Assembly: GCA_025201845.1 (NCBI GenBank)
Contig: MU603970.1
Coordinates: forward strand, 1-38,566
DNA length: 38,566 bases
DNA from: Martensiomyces pterosporus
Lineage: Eukaryota; Kickxellomycota; Kickxellomycetes; Kickxellales; Kickxellaceae
Direction of reading: 5' to 3'
The notes under the pieces were generated by a model. It made no database searches. It was not told where the DNA came from and saw only the letters and a program-made list of their open reading frames with translations. Below are positions 27,435-37,239 of the stretch, one piece after another; positions within the stretch are counted from its first letter, which is position 1, and each line of letters opens with the position of its first letter. Made by a program: the position numbers and the translations under genes.

Positions 27435-29177
27435 ATGAGCCGGCACACAAATTTGCGTTTGAACAGCGACGACGCAGCGCTGCACAGTGACCAGTTTGGC
27501 TTTGCAGAGAGCGAGGCCGACACAGCGAGGCTGCATGGCAAAGACGCGCCCAGGTTCTCGGAGCTGCTCCAGTACCTCGCGCTCACTCTTGCCTTGGGCG
27601 GCCTGCAGTTTGTGTGGTCTGTGGAAACCGGGTTTGGCTCGCTATATCTGCTCTCGCTGGGAATGAAGAAGTCGCTGATGTCCCTAGTGTGGCTGGCTGG
27701 TCCGCTGTCGGGGCTCATAACGCAGCCGCTGGTTGGCGCTCTCAGCGATAGCTGCACCTCGAGGTTTGGTCGCCGGCGCCCTTACATCGTGGGCTCTACA
27801 GTTGGCGTTGTTGTGTGTCTAGCAGTCATCGGCTGGACCCGCGAGATTGCAGGCGACAGGCCCACGCTGGTGATATGGCTTGCGGTTGCTGCGTTCTACC
27901 TGCTCGACTTTGCAATAAACTGCATCCAGGCAAGCCTGCGCGCGCTGATTGTTGACACGCTCCCCACGTCACGCCAGGACGCAGGCACTGCGTGGGCATC
28001 GCGGATGATCGGCATTGGCAACGTAGCTGGGTATCTGATGGGGTTTCTTGACCTCGTCAGTCTGCTGCCCCTCCTGGGATCCACACAGCTGCAAATCCTG
28101 ACCACCATTGCGTCAGCGACCCTAGCGGCCACAGTGTCCATTACTTGCTATTTCACGCCAGAGATCCCAATCACTCGCGCCTCGGTGCAGGCGGGGGACG
28201 GGTTGGCTGCCCTCCACTCGATCTTTACATCTCTACAATCGCTGCCAAGGTCTATCAAGCGCGTGTGCCAAATCCAGGTGTTTTCGTGGATCGGGTGGTT
28301 CCCGTTCTTGTTCTACAACACCACATACGTTGCTGGCCTGTACGTTGCAAGCCATAGCAGCAGCAAAGGCAGCACTGCGCTGGCCGAAGGCACCGATCTA
28401 ATTGCTGAAGGTACCCGAGCTGGATCTCTTGCCATGTTTGCGTACTCCATATCGTCGCTAGTCTTTTCGGTCATACTCCCCCTGTTTGCATATTCAGCAG
28501 CCACTCGCCCCACATCCCGCCACCGAGCGGTGCGAGCAAGAGGCGGTCCTGGAAGCAGCCCGGTCATTTACTATTTGCAGCGGATGCGGGAAAGGCTCTC
28601 TGTTACACTGCCGATGATGTGGGCCATCTCGCTGTCCATCTTTGCTGCTGCGATGCTCTCGACGCTTCTTGTGTCTACGGTCAGAGGCGCAACGATGCTG
28701 ATTGCTCTGTGTGGGTTCTCGTGGGCTGTCACAATCTGGGTGCCCTTTTCGATCATCGGCGAGACGATCAGCAGTACGCCTTCCTCGGCATGCCCCTTGT
28801 CGCGCAGGGGTGCCTCTGGCAGCGATGGGTACGTTGCAGTTGAAGGCGGAGACATCCCCATGGAGAGCCTGGAAGAGAGCGGCTATGGTGATGACGGCGG
28901 ACACGGACACAGCCGCCAGAGGGCTGGTGAGCGGAATGGCCCGTCTGCCGGCACTATTCTAGGCATACACAACATGTTCATCGTTTTGCCCCAGTTCCTT
29001 ACTGCATTTGCAAGCAGCCTGATGTTTGCCTTTTTTGAGCACAGTGGCAGTGAGCGCAGCGACGGCGGCAGTGCTGATGCTGGCGGACACGGTGCAGAGG
29101 AGATAGCATGGGTTCTGCGTCTGGGAGGGATAGCATCCATTGTGGCTGCCTACCACGCCTGGAAGTTGGCACACTGA
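27435..29177 (+). CDS. Sucrose/H+ symporter-like MFS transporter (SLC45/GPH type)
   Basis: 580 residues from ATG 27435. Proton-coupled disaccharide transporter family that includes plant SUT/SUC proteins, animal SLC45 and S. pombe Sut1, which takes up maltose and sucrose; it acts at the plasma membrane or vacuole. Diagnostic features: LQYLALTLALGGLQFVWSVETGFG in the first membrane segment, GPLSGLITQPLVGALSD in segments 2-3, then the loop motif SRFGRRRPYI (about 109-118), nearly identical across the family. About twelve hydrophobic segments are visible. The region LVVSTVRGATMLIALCGFSWAVTIWVPFSIIGE is segment 9-10. A Gly/Glu/Asp-rich cytosolic loop of about 70 residues (about 455-515) precedes segment 11. 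The frame is open three codons upstream with GTG only, so the ATG is chosen. Substrate is not deducible from sequence. Confidence 0.92.
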   Translation: MSRHTNLRLNSDDAALHSDQFGFAESEADTARLHGKDAPRFSELLQYLALTLALGGLQFVWSVETGFGSLYLLSLGMKKSLMSLVWLAGPLSGLITQPLVGALSDSCTSRFGRRRPYIVGSTVGVVVCLAVIGWTREIAGDRPTLVIWLAVAAFYLLDFAINCIQASLRALIVDTLPTSRQDAGTAWASRMIGIGNVAGYLMGFLDLVSLLPLLGSTQLQILTTIASATLAATVSITCYFTPEIPITRASVQAGDGLAALHSIFTSLQSLPRSIKRVCQIQVFSWIGWFPFLFYNTTYVAGLYVASHSSSKGSTALAEGTDLIAEGTRAGSLAMFAYSISSLVFSVILPLFAYSAATRPTSRHRAVRARGGPGSSPVIYYLQRMRERLSVTLPMMWAISLSIFAAAMLSTLLVSTVRGATMLIALCGFSWAVTIWVPFSIIGETISSTPSSACPLSRRGASGSDGYVAVEGGDIPMESLEESGYGDDGGHGHSRQRAGERNGPSAGTILGIHNMFIVLPQFLTAFASSLMFAFFEHSGSERSDGGSADAGGHGAEEIAWVLRLGGIASIVAAYHAWKLAH

Positions 29178-29352
29178 GCCCACCATCTGGACAGCAGCAC
29201 CGCGGGATTCAGCACTATTAATGCGGTTTTAAGGGGCGTCGAGTTTTCAAGGAGTGTTTGTTAAGAGAAACCAGACCAGCCCCGAGCAGGGGATGCATGA
29301 GGGAAAATAGGAATTATGTGTAAACGCCATGGACAGCAGGTTGGCACCGCCG

Positions 29353-30351
29353 TCAGCCAGTGGCGTCATTGAGTGCAACGCAAACAACGCCCTTTTGATG
29401 GCCCTTGAACTCGCGGATAATCTCTCCACTCGAGACATCCCAGAGGGCTGCTCTGGTATCCGTCGATACGGTGACCAGATAGCCCGAGTCGCTGGAAAAG
29501 GCCGCATCCCACACCCACCGCTGGTGGTAATTTAACGAGTGGACCAGCTCAGCGCCTGCCTGGATGACCTCGTCTCCGCTCCCATCTGGTGCCGGTATGA
29601 GTCTCTCTGAAAGCTGCCACAGCTTTGCCGACCGGTCTGACGAGCAAGTGGCCAGGTAGAGCCCACTAGAGCTGAAAAGAACCCGCGTAATCTTGTAGCC
29701 ATCGTGGGCATCAAAGTTGATGTATGGCTCTAGCTCGACTGTGCGTCCAGTCTGCGGAGACGTCTCAACGACCAGGCGATACACAAAAACCTGCCCCATG
29801 TTGTTGCCCGCAACCACCAGCTGTCCGTTTGGCGAGATGGCGACCGATCTAACCGCGACATCTGGCTGCGGCACGACCTGGCACATGATCTCCTGGCGCC
29901 TCCAGCTCCATATGCGCACAGTGCCCTTTTGATCGCAGGACGCAATGAGCTCTTGCCGGCTGTCTGGATGGATGGCGATGTCGTTCACAATTGAGCCGTT
30001 GTCCAGAACCCGCTTGCAGCTCCCTGCGTAAATGTCCCACCACCGAATTGTTTTGTCCTCGCTGCTGGTGGCCAGGAACTTGTAGTCCTGCGTGAACTCA
30101 ACTGCCGTTACGTTGGCCTTGTGCCCATCAAGGTTCAGCACGGGTGCCTCGGACGTGCCAAACACGTCGTACAGGCTCACTCGCGGGTTGCCGGCCACCG
30201 CGAGGTAGTGCTTGTCGCTCGACAAGGCCATGCGATTGACCTGGGATTCGGTGTATGGAATAGTTCGTGTGCAAGTGCTCTTCAGCGCATCCCACATTCG
30301 GATAGTGTGGTCGTACCCTGCTGTGACGAGAATGACTGGGCTTTCCTCCAT
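29353..30351 (-). CDS. LST8: TORC1/TORC2 subunit LST8 (WD40)
   Basis: 332 residues from ATG 30351 (yeast 303, human 326). Lst8 is a seven-bladed WD40 propeller that binds the kinase domain of TOR and stabilises its active site in both TOR complexes. Sequence shows SPVILVTAGYDHTIRMWDA at the start (family: VILVTAGYDHTIRFWEA), LSSDKHYLAVAGNPRVSLYDV, GHKANVTAVEF, SSEDKTIRWWD, ASCDQKGTVRIW, ISPNGQLVVAGNNMG, DAHDGYKITRVLFSSSGLYLATCSSD, WVWDAAFSSDSGYLVT and FKGHQKGVVCVALND: all seven blades. A loop insert (SPQTGRTVELE) and an extra segment before blade seven (IPAPDGSGDEVI) account for the added length. Divergent from CIA2. Confidence 0.96.
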   Translation of the reverse strand: MEESPVILVTAGYDHTIRMWDALKSTCTRTIPYTESQVNRMALSSDKHYLAVAGNPRVSLYDVFGTSEAPVLNLDGHKANVTAVEFTQDYKFLATSSEDKTIRWWDIYAGSCKRVLDNGSIVNDIAIHPDSRQELIASCDQKGTVRIWSWRRQEIMCQVVPQPDVAVRSVAISPNGQLVVAGNNMGQVFVYRLVVETSPQTGRTVELEPYINFDAHDGYKITRVLFSSSGLYLATCSSDRSAKLWQLSERLIPAPDGSGDEVIQAGAELVHSLNYHQRWVWDAAFSSDSGYLVTVSTDTRAALWDVSSGEIIREFKGHQKGVVCVALNDATG

Positions 30352-30663
30352 GCTGCTGCGTAGCCTTGCGCTAATCAAGCTAGAGAAAGGGCGGATTGAG
30401 AATAGGTGGGAGAAAATGTATAGCGAAAAGGCAAGCGGCGTGCACTAGTAGTAGAAATAGCACCAACAAAAAAAGAAGAAAAAGCGCGGCTAGCCAGGCG
30501 GACGAGTGAGGGAAAGCGGGCATGACACCACCGCTCAAACAGACCCAACCCGCTGCTCTTCGTTCCCGTGCCCCGCACCTTTTCTTCTTCACTCGCACTT
30601 TTCTGTACACTACTTCATTTCCTGCTTCGCTGCTTATTCAAGCACCCAGAGAAAACCCAAGCC
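30352..30663. promoter_or_regulatory. Divergent promoter between LST8 and CIA2
   Basis: 312 bp between divergent start codons. The CIA2 side is T/C-rich (about 30578-30655), as in most promoters of this window. No other gene is seen. Confidence 0.5.
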
Positions 30664-31140
30664 ATGAATATTACGCAGAAAATAAACGACGCTCCGCTGG
30701 TCTACCAGGTCGAGTCGATCGCTCGCAGTATCCAAGAGAGCGACTTTGACGACAGCATTGGCGACCCTATAGATTCCAGCGAAGTGTACGAGCTCATTCG
30801 CAACATCAACGACCCCGAGCACCCACTGACTCTTGAGCAGCTGCATGTAACCAACCGCGAGCACGTACATGTCGACGACTCAGAAAACTACGTGCTTATC
30901 GAATTCACACCAACAATCCCGCACTGCTCCATGGCGACGCTTATCGGCCTGTGCATACGTGTTCGTCTTCTGCGCTGTCTGCCGGAGCGGTTCAAGGTCG
31001 ACATCAAGGTTCGCCAGGGAACCCACCAGTCCGAGACCGAGGTGAACAAGCAGCTAAACGACAAGGAGCGTGTGGCAGCAGCACTCGAAAACACATATCT
31101 CGTGGACGTTGTCAACCAGTGTCTGGCCACTGCTGCTTAG
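30664..31140 (+). CDS. CIA2: Cytosolic Fe-S assembly targeting factor (CIA2/MIP18)
   Basis: 158 residues from ATG 30664. Cia2 (MIP18/CIAO2 in animals) forms the CIA targeting complex with Cia1 and Mms19 and delivers Fe-S clusters to cytosolic and nuclear proteins. The whole DUF59-type fold is visible: [29 protein letters not shown] (35-62), the [22 protein letters not shown] core here as [17 protein letters not shown] with the conserved reactive Cys88, [23 protein letters not shown], and [16 protein letters not shown] near the end. Length is that of human MIP18 (163). Its 3' end lies only 66 bp from the convergent EFR3 stop. Confidence 0.96.
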   Translation: MNITQKINDAPLVYQVESIARSIQESDFDDSIGDPIDSSEVYELIRNINDPEHPLTLEQLHVTNREHVHVDDSENYVLIEFTPTIPHCSMATLIGLCIRVRLLRCLPERFKVDIKVRQGTHQSETEVNKQLNDKERVAAALENTYLVDVVNQCLATAA

Positions 31141-31206
31141 GCCTTCACCTTTGTGTAGTTTTTCTCCAAGCCATTGCTTAGTAAAAATAAGAGAGGCCAA
31201 ACCCGA

Positions 31207-34098
31207 TCACTCAACATGGCTGATAACAGGAGTGCTAATGGTCGAGCTGATGCGGTTCTCCTCCTGGTCCTCTCCAAACACAAGCGACGATGCTGTGACA
31301 TCATCTATGGAGTTCAGCAGATCGCGAACCTCATCGGGGATCGGGTGCCCATACGCGTCCAGCTGGCCAGCTCCAGCGCTAGGCGCTGAGGATTGCTGCA
31401 CGGCGTTGTCAATCTCCAAGGCGTGTCGCTGTCCTGAGCCTGATTCATGGCTGCCAACGCTGCGCTCCGCGCTGTCTGCTTGCTCGCCCGTGCGCATAAC
31501 CAGGCCGTCTCGAAGCGCAGCGCGCAGTTGGTCGAGGTTGACCTGAGACACAGCCAGAGAGTCGCGCTTTGACTGAGCCTCCCAGTCGATAGAGACTCTC
31601 GCACGAATGTCCTTCACCTGCTCAACAGCCTTTTGCGCCCCGGCCTCCTTGTTCCTCAGGCTGCTTGTGCTGCGGAGAACATGGTCAACAGACGGCGCTG
31701 TCACTGTGTCCTGTGGCTTTGAATCTGCGTAAGGCGGGCCTAGCTCTGAGCCCAGCAGCGGTGCAGCCGAGCTGTAGCTGAGCTTGGTCAGTAGCGAGCT
31801 TGCAGCCTCCGTCACTGCTGCTGCACTGCTGCCAGCCGCCTCAGCAGAGGATGCGGGCTTGGCAGCAATGGCCATGATGCGCGTCTTGGAGTTGCAAGCA
31901 TCATCGACCGACGCATCCCAGCAATTGGCTGCCTTTGCCTCGTCGACCACAGCGCCAACATAAGAGTTGAGCTCTGGGCTAGCATGCAGGCGGCCCACCT
32001 CGGACCATACGACTGCCAAAAAGGATACACACGGCTTTTCTGCTGGCAACTCGGCATGGTCCCTCAGGACTCCAAGCGTGCACTGGGCGGCATCTGTTCT
32101 CTGAGAGCGCAGCAGCTCGCACAAGATGGCTGCGACAGCAGAGTAAGCGGCAGATCTGGCGGCGGCGCCCTTGCTGTCGTGGCAGCGAGACAGGGCATCG
32201 TCCAGCTTCTTGTAAACAGCGCTTATCAGCTCGGTGCTCCATGTGGGCAGCCATGTAAAGCTCGTGCCGCCTTCGTTGTTTCGTCTCAGTGTCTCGATGA
32301 TGCAGTCCGATGCCTGTGCGCGAACGTCCCAGCGGTCGTGCGAGAGCAAAGTGAACAGCGGCGCGTATATCTCTAGCGGGACGCTCATGCAGCACTGCGA
32401 GCCCGATGCCTCTGGCTTGCTGTTGATCACCACGACGTACAGAGACTGCAAGAGCCACATATTCCTTTCATTCCGCATTTCGTGCTCAGCACTGCTGCCA
32501 TCGCCTGGCGAGCCGAGCCCCATCTGCGAAACAAGGTATCCCACCATATCCGATAGCTGCTCGCTGTAGTACTGGTGGCTGGCAAGACCGCCAACAGCGG
32601 CAAGGAGGTGGTAGTAATCAGACAGGATTTCGGCGTCGCCGGCAGAGCCAGCGTCGGCATGGCCATGCGGGCATGTGTTTGCAGTGCTCAAGATAGACTC
32701 AAACATGGCGTCGTTTGGCTTTAGCGGCCGGCCGTCGGCAACGGACTCGAGCAGAAAAGTGACCAAGACATTGAGAGCCTCCATCACCGATATGCCGACC
32801 AGGATGTATGGCCGGCAAAACAGGCTTTCTAGAATGCGAATAACGCAGGACCGGCGGCGGCTGTTTTTGCGAGCATCGGCAGTGCCTTTGTCGCGGCCAG
32901 TGCTGTTGGCAGTGGACCTTGTGTCCATCTTGCTGAGCATGTTGCTGCCATCTAGATAGAGCTGGGACGAGTGTGTGCCGTCTGTCAGAAACGCGAGCGT
33001 TTCGACAATAACCATGTTTTGGTCCTGCGGTTGAAGCTGGCTGATTACCGCCGTTACCACATGGACGCAGAGCGGGATCGGCTGCCACTGCAGGCCATCG
33101 TCAAGATACTTGAAAACCTCGGCGACAATTACGTGCGAGTGCTGCCCATGCGACTTGTGCACCAATGTCTCCAGGCAATGCCATGCCCAGCGCCCAAGGA
33201 GCTCCTCATCAGGCAAGGACTCGGCATCTTGGCCAATGCTCAGGATCTGCTGCTCAGTGTCGCCAGCCTCAGTGGGTGCCAGCTCAGGGGCACTTGCTAT
33301 GCGGCTGACGACTGCCTTGACAATGCGCGGCAGCTCGTAATAGCAGTCAGTTGCGTATGTCGCTTGGCTCTCAACAGCAGCATGGATAGCGCGCATCCCG
33401 ACGGCAACCTGCCTTGTGCTGTCAACCGTGCCATCGATCTTCGTTTGCGCACAAGACACAAACATCTTGATCAGCCGAGAGTACACTAGGCGGAGGTCTC
33501 TGTCGATCGCTAGCGTAGACCCAGTGTGGCACTGGCAGTAAAGAGCAAATGTGCGTGTGGCAGCCCAGGAGAGCTCGCAGTCACCTGCTGCCAGTGCGTC
33601 CTCCAGTGTGCCAAGCACGTCCTTGGCAAAGAAGTTGAGGTCCCGACCACAGGCGCTGAGAAGTGCGTCGTATATATACAAGCCTATAGCAACATCGCCA
33701 CGCTTACGCCGCTGCACGTCCTTGCTGATGCGCTTCGACAAATAGGCGCCGACCTTTGTGAGCTTGGCCGGCTTGCTTTGGGCATAGTAAACAAGGTAGG
33801 AGAGCTCGTTGCTGTTTGGCGTGGTTTCGCCCGATTTTTCTGCAGGAAAGCACCTCTCTACAAGCGTTGCATGCTTGACGTAGCGCCTAAATAGCGGATG
33901 AAACAGTATAAAGTCTGCCGGCGGATGAGACGATGTGGACAGCTGCGGTTTCAAACAGGCCAGACAAGGGTACAGCAGGCAGCCAACTACCGTCCGGAAC
34001 ACATGCTTCTGCGCCGTGTTGGGAGGAGGGGCTCCGGGCAGCTGGACTGCTAGCTCTGATTGAGGGTAGCGCTGTTGGTAATTCGCCTCGCCATCCAT
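31207..34098 (-). CDS. EFR3: Plasma-membrane anchor of PI4-kinase, EFR3 family
   Basis: 963 residues from ATG 34098. Efr3 binds the plasma membrane and recruits Ypp1/TTC7 and the PI 4-kinase Stt4, so it supports PtdIns4P synthesis there. Evidence: a cysteine cluster CLLYPCLAC (Cys40, 45, 48), suited to palmitoylation, followed by the Efr3 N-terminal block HPLFRRYVKHATLVERCFP. Next come the segment AYLSKRISKDVQRRKRGDVAIGLYIYDALLSAC (family: GAYLSERLxRDVxRxRxGYVxIAMEALDxLLxAC) and FFAKDVLGTLEDAL, all early and in family order. The rest is alpha-helical repeat sequence. The last ~200 residues are Ser/Ala-rich with an LRDGLVMRTG element. The frame runs further up to 34215 without ATG. Convergent with CIA2. 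Confidence 0.87.
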   Translation of the reverse strand: MDGEANYQQRYPQSELAVQLPGAPPPNTAQKHVFRTVVGCLLYPCLACLKPQLSTSSHPPADFILFHPLFRRYVKHATLVERCFPAEKSGETTPNSNELSYLVYYAQSKPAKLTKVGAYLSKRISKDVQRRKRGDVAIGLYIYDALLSACGRDLNFFAKDVLGTLEDALAAGDCELSWAATRTFALYCQCHTGSTLAIDRDLRLVYSRLIKMFVSCAQTKIDGTVDSTRQVAVGMRAIHAAVESQATYATDCYYELPRIVKAVVSRIASAPELAPTEAGDTEQQILSIGQDAESLPDEELLGRWAWHCLETLVHKSHGQHSHVIVAEVFKYLDDGLQWQPIPLCVHVVTAVISQLQPQDQNMVIVETLAFLTDGTHSSQLYLDGSNMLSKMDTRSTANSTGRDKGTADARKNSRRRSCVIRILESLFCRPYILVGISVMEALNVLVTFLLESVADGRPLKPNDAMFESILSTANTCPHGHADAGSAGDAEILSDYYHLLAAVGGLASHQYYSEQLSDMVGYLVSQMGLGSPGDGSSAEHEMRNERNMWLLQSLYVVVINSKPEASGSQCCMSVPLEIYAPLFTLLSHDRWDVRAQASDCIIETLRRNNEGGTSFTWLPTWSTELISAVYKKLDDALSRCHDSKGAAARSAAYSAVAAILCELLRSQRTDAAQCTLGVLRDHAELPAEKPCVSFLAVVWSEVGRLHASPELNSYVGAVVDEAKAANCWDASVDDACNSKTRIMAIAAKPASSAEAAGSSAAAVTEAASSLLTKLSYSSAAPLLGSELGPPYADSKPQDTVTAPSVDHVLRSTSSLRNKEAGAQKAVEQVKDIRARVSIDWEAQSKRDSLAVSQVNLDQLRAALRDGLVMRTGEQADSAERSVGSHESGSGQRHALEIDNAVQQSSAPSAGAGQLDAYGHPIPDEVRDLLNSIDDVTASSLVFGEDQEENRISSTISTPVISHVE

Positions 34099-34764
34099 GT
34101 CGGCAAGTGTGCAAATCGCAGGTGCTGCGCGGGAAAACAAAAGAGCAAGAAAGAGGACAGCGCTCTCTGGCAACAAGCGGGTCGATATAGCGGAAGCAAG
34201 GTGCTGATGGCACAAGCCCTTCGTTTGTGCAGCAGGATAAAGGGGGGTTAGCGGGACCAGCGACGCCAGCTTTTATATTTCATCAAGCCATGCTTTCTTA
34301 CCTCACAATAGGATTCATCATAAACCGTCAAGGCAAAGTGTCTGGAGCTGAGTGCGGGATTAGAATTTGAATGCGGAAGAGGTACAGATTGTGGAGTGTG
34401 GAGAGAAAGGAGGAGGCTTCGGGGGCTGTGTGAGATGGAAGGTGTGCTTTTCTGGGTGGAGTGCGCTATGGGCGAGTGCCGCGATGATTTATTTACCGTG
34501 TATGCTCACGCACCACCTTCCTTTTTGGCTCGATGCTGGGCTTGTGGTATTTATTAGCAAGAAGGCGTGCTAAAGGCGCTCAGTAGAAGCGCTCAGAAGC
34601 CGCAGCATTGGGGGAAAAGAGTGCAAGAAGGCCATGCTGGTGGCTATAGAAGAGAGGGTCCAGACGCAACGAGGCGCAGCGCTATCGCGACAGAGACAAG
34701 CACTGCAGCGACGCAGGCTGCTCGCGTGGGTGCCGCCTTCACACCCTGGGACCTGGGCTGCGCT
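34099..34764. other. 666-bp gap: EFR3 promoter and Gγ 3' region
   Basis: No convincing gene. AATAAA poly(A) signals lie on the minus strand at 34550-34555 and 34488-34493, about 210 and 270 bp past the Gγ stop codon. Short + frames at 34367-34840 look like chance. Confidence 0.45.
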
Positions 34765-34980
34765 CTACATAACCGAACATCCACAGCCGCCGCTGGCCTG
34801 GCTGGCAAAGGGGTCCTGAGGCGGAGGCCCCCATATTGAAGGCAGAAGGTAGTCCTTTGTGTTCTGCGTGTACGAAATGAGCGACTGGCTGGCCTGCGAA
34901 ATAGGGATACGAGGAAGCTCCAGCAGCTCCTTGACGCGGTTGTTATACTCGGTGAGTTTCCTCAGCTTGTGCTCGGACAT
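34765..34980 (-). CDS. STE18: Heterotrimeric G-protein gamma subunit
   Basis: 71 residues from ATG 34980. Gγ binds Gβ and anchors it to the plasma membrane, in pheromone or nutrient sensing. The GGL helix is clear: SEHKLRKLTEYNNRVKELLELPRIPISQASQSLISY, with the Leu/Asn-rich heptad start and the NxP-like turn of fungal Gγ. The chain ends in CGCSVM, a CaaX box: Cys68 would be prenylated (Met at the end points to farnesyl) and Cys66 could be palmitoylated. Yeast Ste18 ends CCTLM and is 110 residues; most fungal Gγ are 70-95, so length is normal. The long upstream open frame is low complexity and lacks family features. Divergent from the SLC35F-type transporter. Confidence 0.93.
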   Translation of the reverse strand: MSEHKLRKLTEYNNRVKELLELPRIPISQASQSLISYTQNTKDYLLPSIWGPPPQDPFASQASGGCGCSVM

Positions 34981-35477
34981 TGTACGAACGAGGTACCAGA
35001 GGTGGTGGTGGCTAGGCAAATAAAATGGAGAAGTGTGCTGAAATGGAGGCCAACGCAAGCAAGCGAGCGAGCAGGAGGCATCAACAAGGCGCGCTTTCTT
35101 GTTGCCACTCTCCTCCCGCCTTGCTCCCCGTTTCAGTAGCAGGGCAAACAATAGACCAGGAGGGAGCCACACATGGGCGCTGCGAGCCGCGGCTCCAGCA
35201 TGCGCTCTCCTTTCAAGCTTGGGCACGCACAGGGGAAATCGTCATTTTGCAGCACGAGCTTCCGCATTAGGGCAACGGCGTGCAACGGCAGCAACTGACC
35301 ATGCCACAAAACGAGCAGCGAGAAGCAGCCATCGGCAATTAAAGCAGGCACACCCCTGCCGCTCTCGCTCAGCCTGCTCTTCTCTGCTTCTCTGCTTCTC
35401 TGCTTTCCTCCGTTCATGCTGTTCGCGCATTCGCTGTTCTTGTGCCCAGCATAAAGAGAGATATTTTTTTTGTACGA
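34981..35477. promoter_or_regulatory. Divergent promoter between Gγ and the SLC35F-type transporter
   Basis: 497 bp. Three tandem 8-bp units TTCTCTGC at 35380-35403 and flanking pyrimidines form the leader-like tract of the transporter. No other element is clear. Confidence 0.45.
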
Positions 35478-37001
35478 ATGGCGAGCAGCAGCATCAGCAG
35501 ACAGCGCGCACACGCACGCGAGCGTTCGGGCTCAGACTTTGGCAGCATCAGCGCTTTTGGTGAGCATGGGCCCTCGGCAGGCAGCGCGATGAACTGCACT
35601 TCTGACCGCACTGCGTTGTCGCCAGCAACTAGAAGCACTGCCGCTGGCAACGAGCACCCGTCTGCAAACAGCAGCATGCTTCTTGGCGGCCTGGCACTGG
35701 TCGTTTGTATTATCTCATTTGTCGGACAGACAATCATTACACGCAAGGTGCAAGAGTCGTACGTGCACCCGTACTTTATCTTGTGGGTGTCGCATTCGTT
35801 CTGGGTCATTATTTTGCCCCTTCACACAGTCTACGAAAAGATGAAGCGTCGCTCCAGGTCTCTCGCTGTGCTCAAACACGAGACAATGGTGGCTTGCGCA
35901 AAGCTCATAACTCAGCGCAGACACGCAGCTGCTACGCCGCTGCGGACAACTGAATACCAGCCTGTTAATGCTGCTGACCAAGATTCACACGGCGACCCAG
36001 CCACAAATGCTGAGCAGCACGAGGAGCCACACATTCGCAGTGCTTTCAAGATTGCTGACGAAGCCGATGCGGCTGATGGCTGCGACATGGGCGCCGACAG
36101 CAGCGCCACTGGAAGCAATGGATACTATGACGACCAGGATGGCTCCCAGGCGCTTGCCACAACCCACCCCACCAGAGTTCTTCTGCGTACGCTCCTGCTT
36201 GCAGTTTTGCTTGCGGGCCTTTTGAATGTGTCCGCATACCTCTGGTACGCAGCGCTCAACTTTTCGAGCATGTCGAAGGTCACGGCCATTTACAACATGT
36301 CGTGCTTCTTTGCCTACTTCTTCTCCATTCTTTTGCTGAAGGAGCGCGTGCAGATCGCAAAATGCGTCGCAGTAGCCATCAGCATCCTTGGCGTCATTGT
36401 CATGGCCCTGATAGACTCGGACTCCAATGCCAATGTCAGCGCCAAAGATGGGGCACAGAGGTCTGCAGTGCGCAGCACTGAGCTATTCGGGGACTTTGTA
36501 TCCCTACTGTGCGCCTGCGGAATCGGGCTCTACCAGGTCCTCTACAAAAAGTACGCTGTGCCAAGGAACTTTCATTCGCTCTACCACGTCAACTTCATGA
36601 CAGCCATCCTTGGCCTGTGCACATTCTTTGTTTACTGGTTTCCGATCCCAATCCTCAACGCTACACGCATCGAAAGCTTCCACTGGCCAACACGCGCGCA
36701 GTTCAGCTACATAGTTGGCAACGCCTTGTTTGGCGTAGCTTACAACGGTGGGTTTATGATTGCACTAGCTCTTACATCTCCCCTGTTCGCTGCAATCGGC
36801 GTGATGCTGACGATCCCGGTAATGGCCGTCGTGGACATGATTGTTCAAGGCCAAGTTCTCGCCTGGAACGTCTTTGCTGGTGGCTCTGCCATCCTCATCG
36901 GCTTTGCCATTCTCACATGCTCGGAATACCAGGACACGGTCCAGAAAGCGAACTGCCAACCCCCTATCGATGGCCCAGACTACACCACGCGTGACGAATA
37001 A
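35478..37001 (+). CDS. SLC35F/EamA-type drug/metabolite transporter
   Basis: 507 residues from ATG 35478. Membrane protein of the DMT superfamily, close to the SLC35F5/Thi74/YML018C group (vacuolar or Golgi carriers of unknown or thiamine-like substrates). About ten membrane segments: GGLALVVCIISFVGQTI, HPYFILWVSHSFWVIILPL, then a 100-residue acidic cytosolic loop (about 125-215). The EamA pair follows: LLLAVLLAGLLNVSAYLWYAALNF, VTAIYNMSCFFAYFFSILLLKERV, CVAVAISILGVIVMALI, LFGDFVSLLCACGIGLYQVLYKKYA, NFMTAILGLCTFFVYWFPI, FSYIVGNALFGVAYNGGFMIALALTSPLFAAIGVMLTIPVMAV and FAGGSAILIGFAIL. The ALxxSSxxxVTAIYNMS and LLLKERV pattern at the helix pair is the usual EamA hallmark. The frame is open 12 codons upstream without ATG. 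Substrate is unknown. Confidence 0.88.
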   Translation: MASSSISRQRAHARERSGSDFGSISAFGEHGPSAGSAMNCTSDRTALSPATRSTAAGNEHPSANSSMLLGGLALVVCIISFVGQTIITRKVQESYVHPYFILWVSHSFWVIILPLHTVYEKMKRRSRSLAVLKHETMVACAKLITQRRHAAATPLRTTEYQPVNAADQDSHGDPATNAEQHEEPHIRSAFKIADEADAADGCDMGADSSATGSNGYYDDQDGSQALATTHPTRVLLRTLLLAVLLAGLLNVSAYLWYAALNFSSMSKVTAIYNMSCFFAYFFSILLLKERVQIAKCVAVAISILGVIVMALIDSDSNANVSAKDGAQRSAVRSTELFGDFVSLLCACGIGLYQVLYKKYAVPRNFHSLYHVNFMTAILGLCTFFVYWFPIPILNATRIESFHWPTRAQFSYIVGNALFGVAYNGGFMIALALTSPLFAAIGVMLTIPVMAVVDMIVQGQVLAWNVFAGGSAILIGFAILTCSEYQDTVQKANCQPPIDGPDYTTRDE

Positions 37002-37239
37002 GTACTTGTTGGTCTGTGTACACAGCACATTTTCTTTAGTTCTGCTATTATTGCCGCAGCATTCGAAGAGGCGCCTTTTGCTGTGCGATGGCTGTGCAGT
37101 CACGCGACAAATGCCCACAACCTCTGGTGTCTTATGGCTGCCCCTTTGAATAGAACAGAAAATCTCAGAAATGACGCGCCGCTAGAAATGCGCATTTCCC
37201 CATATTCCTTGAGCCTTCTTTCACACCAGACCCTCAGCC

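Noticed and set aside
34367..34839. Two short + frames (68 and 90 codons) in the EFR3-Gγ gap
   Set aside because: No motif, no conserved look, one runs antisense into the Gγ gene. They are likely chance.
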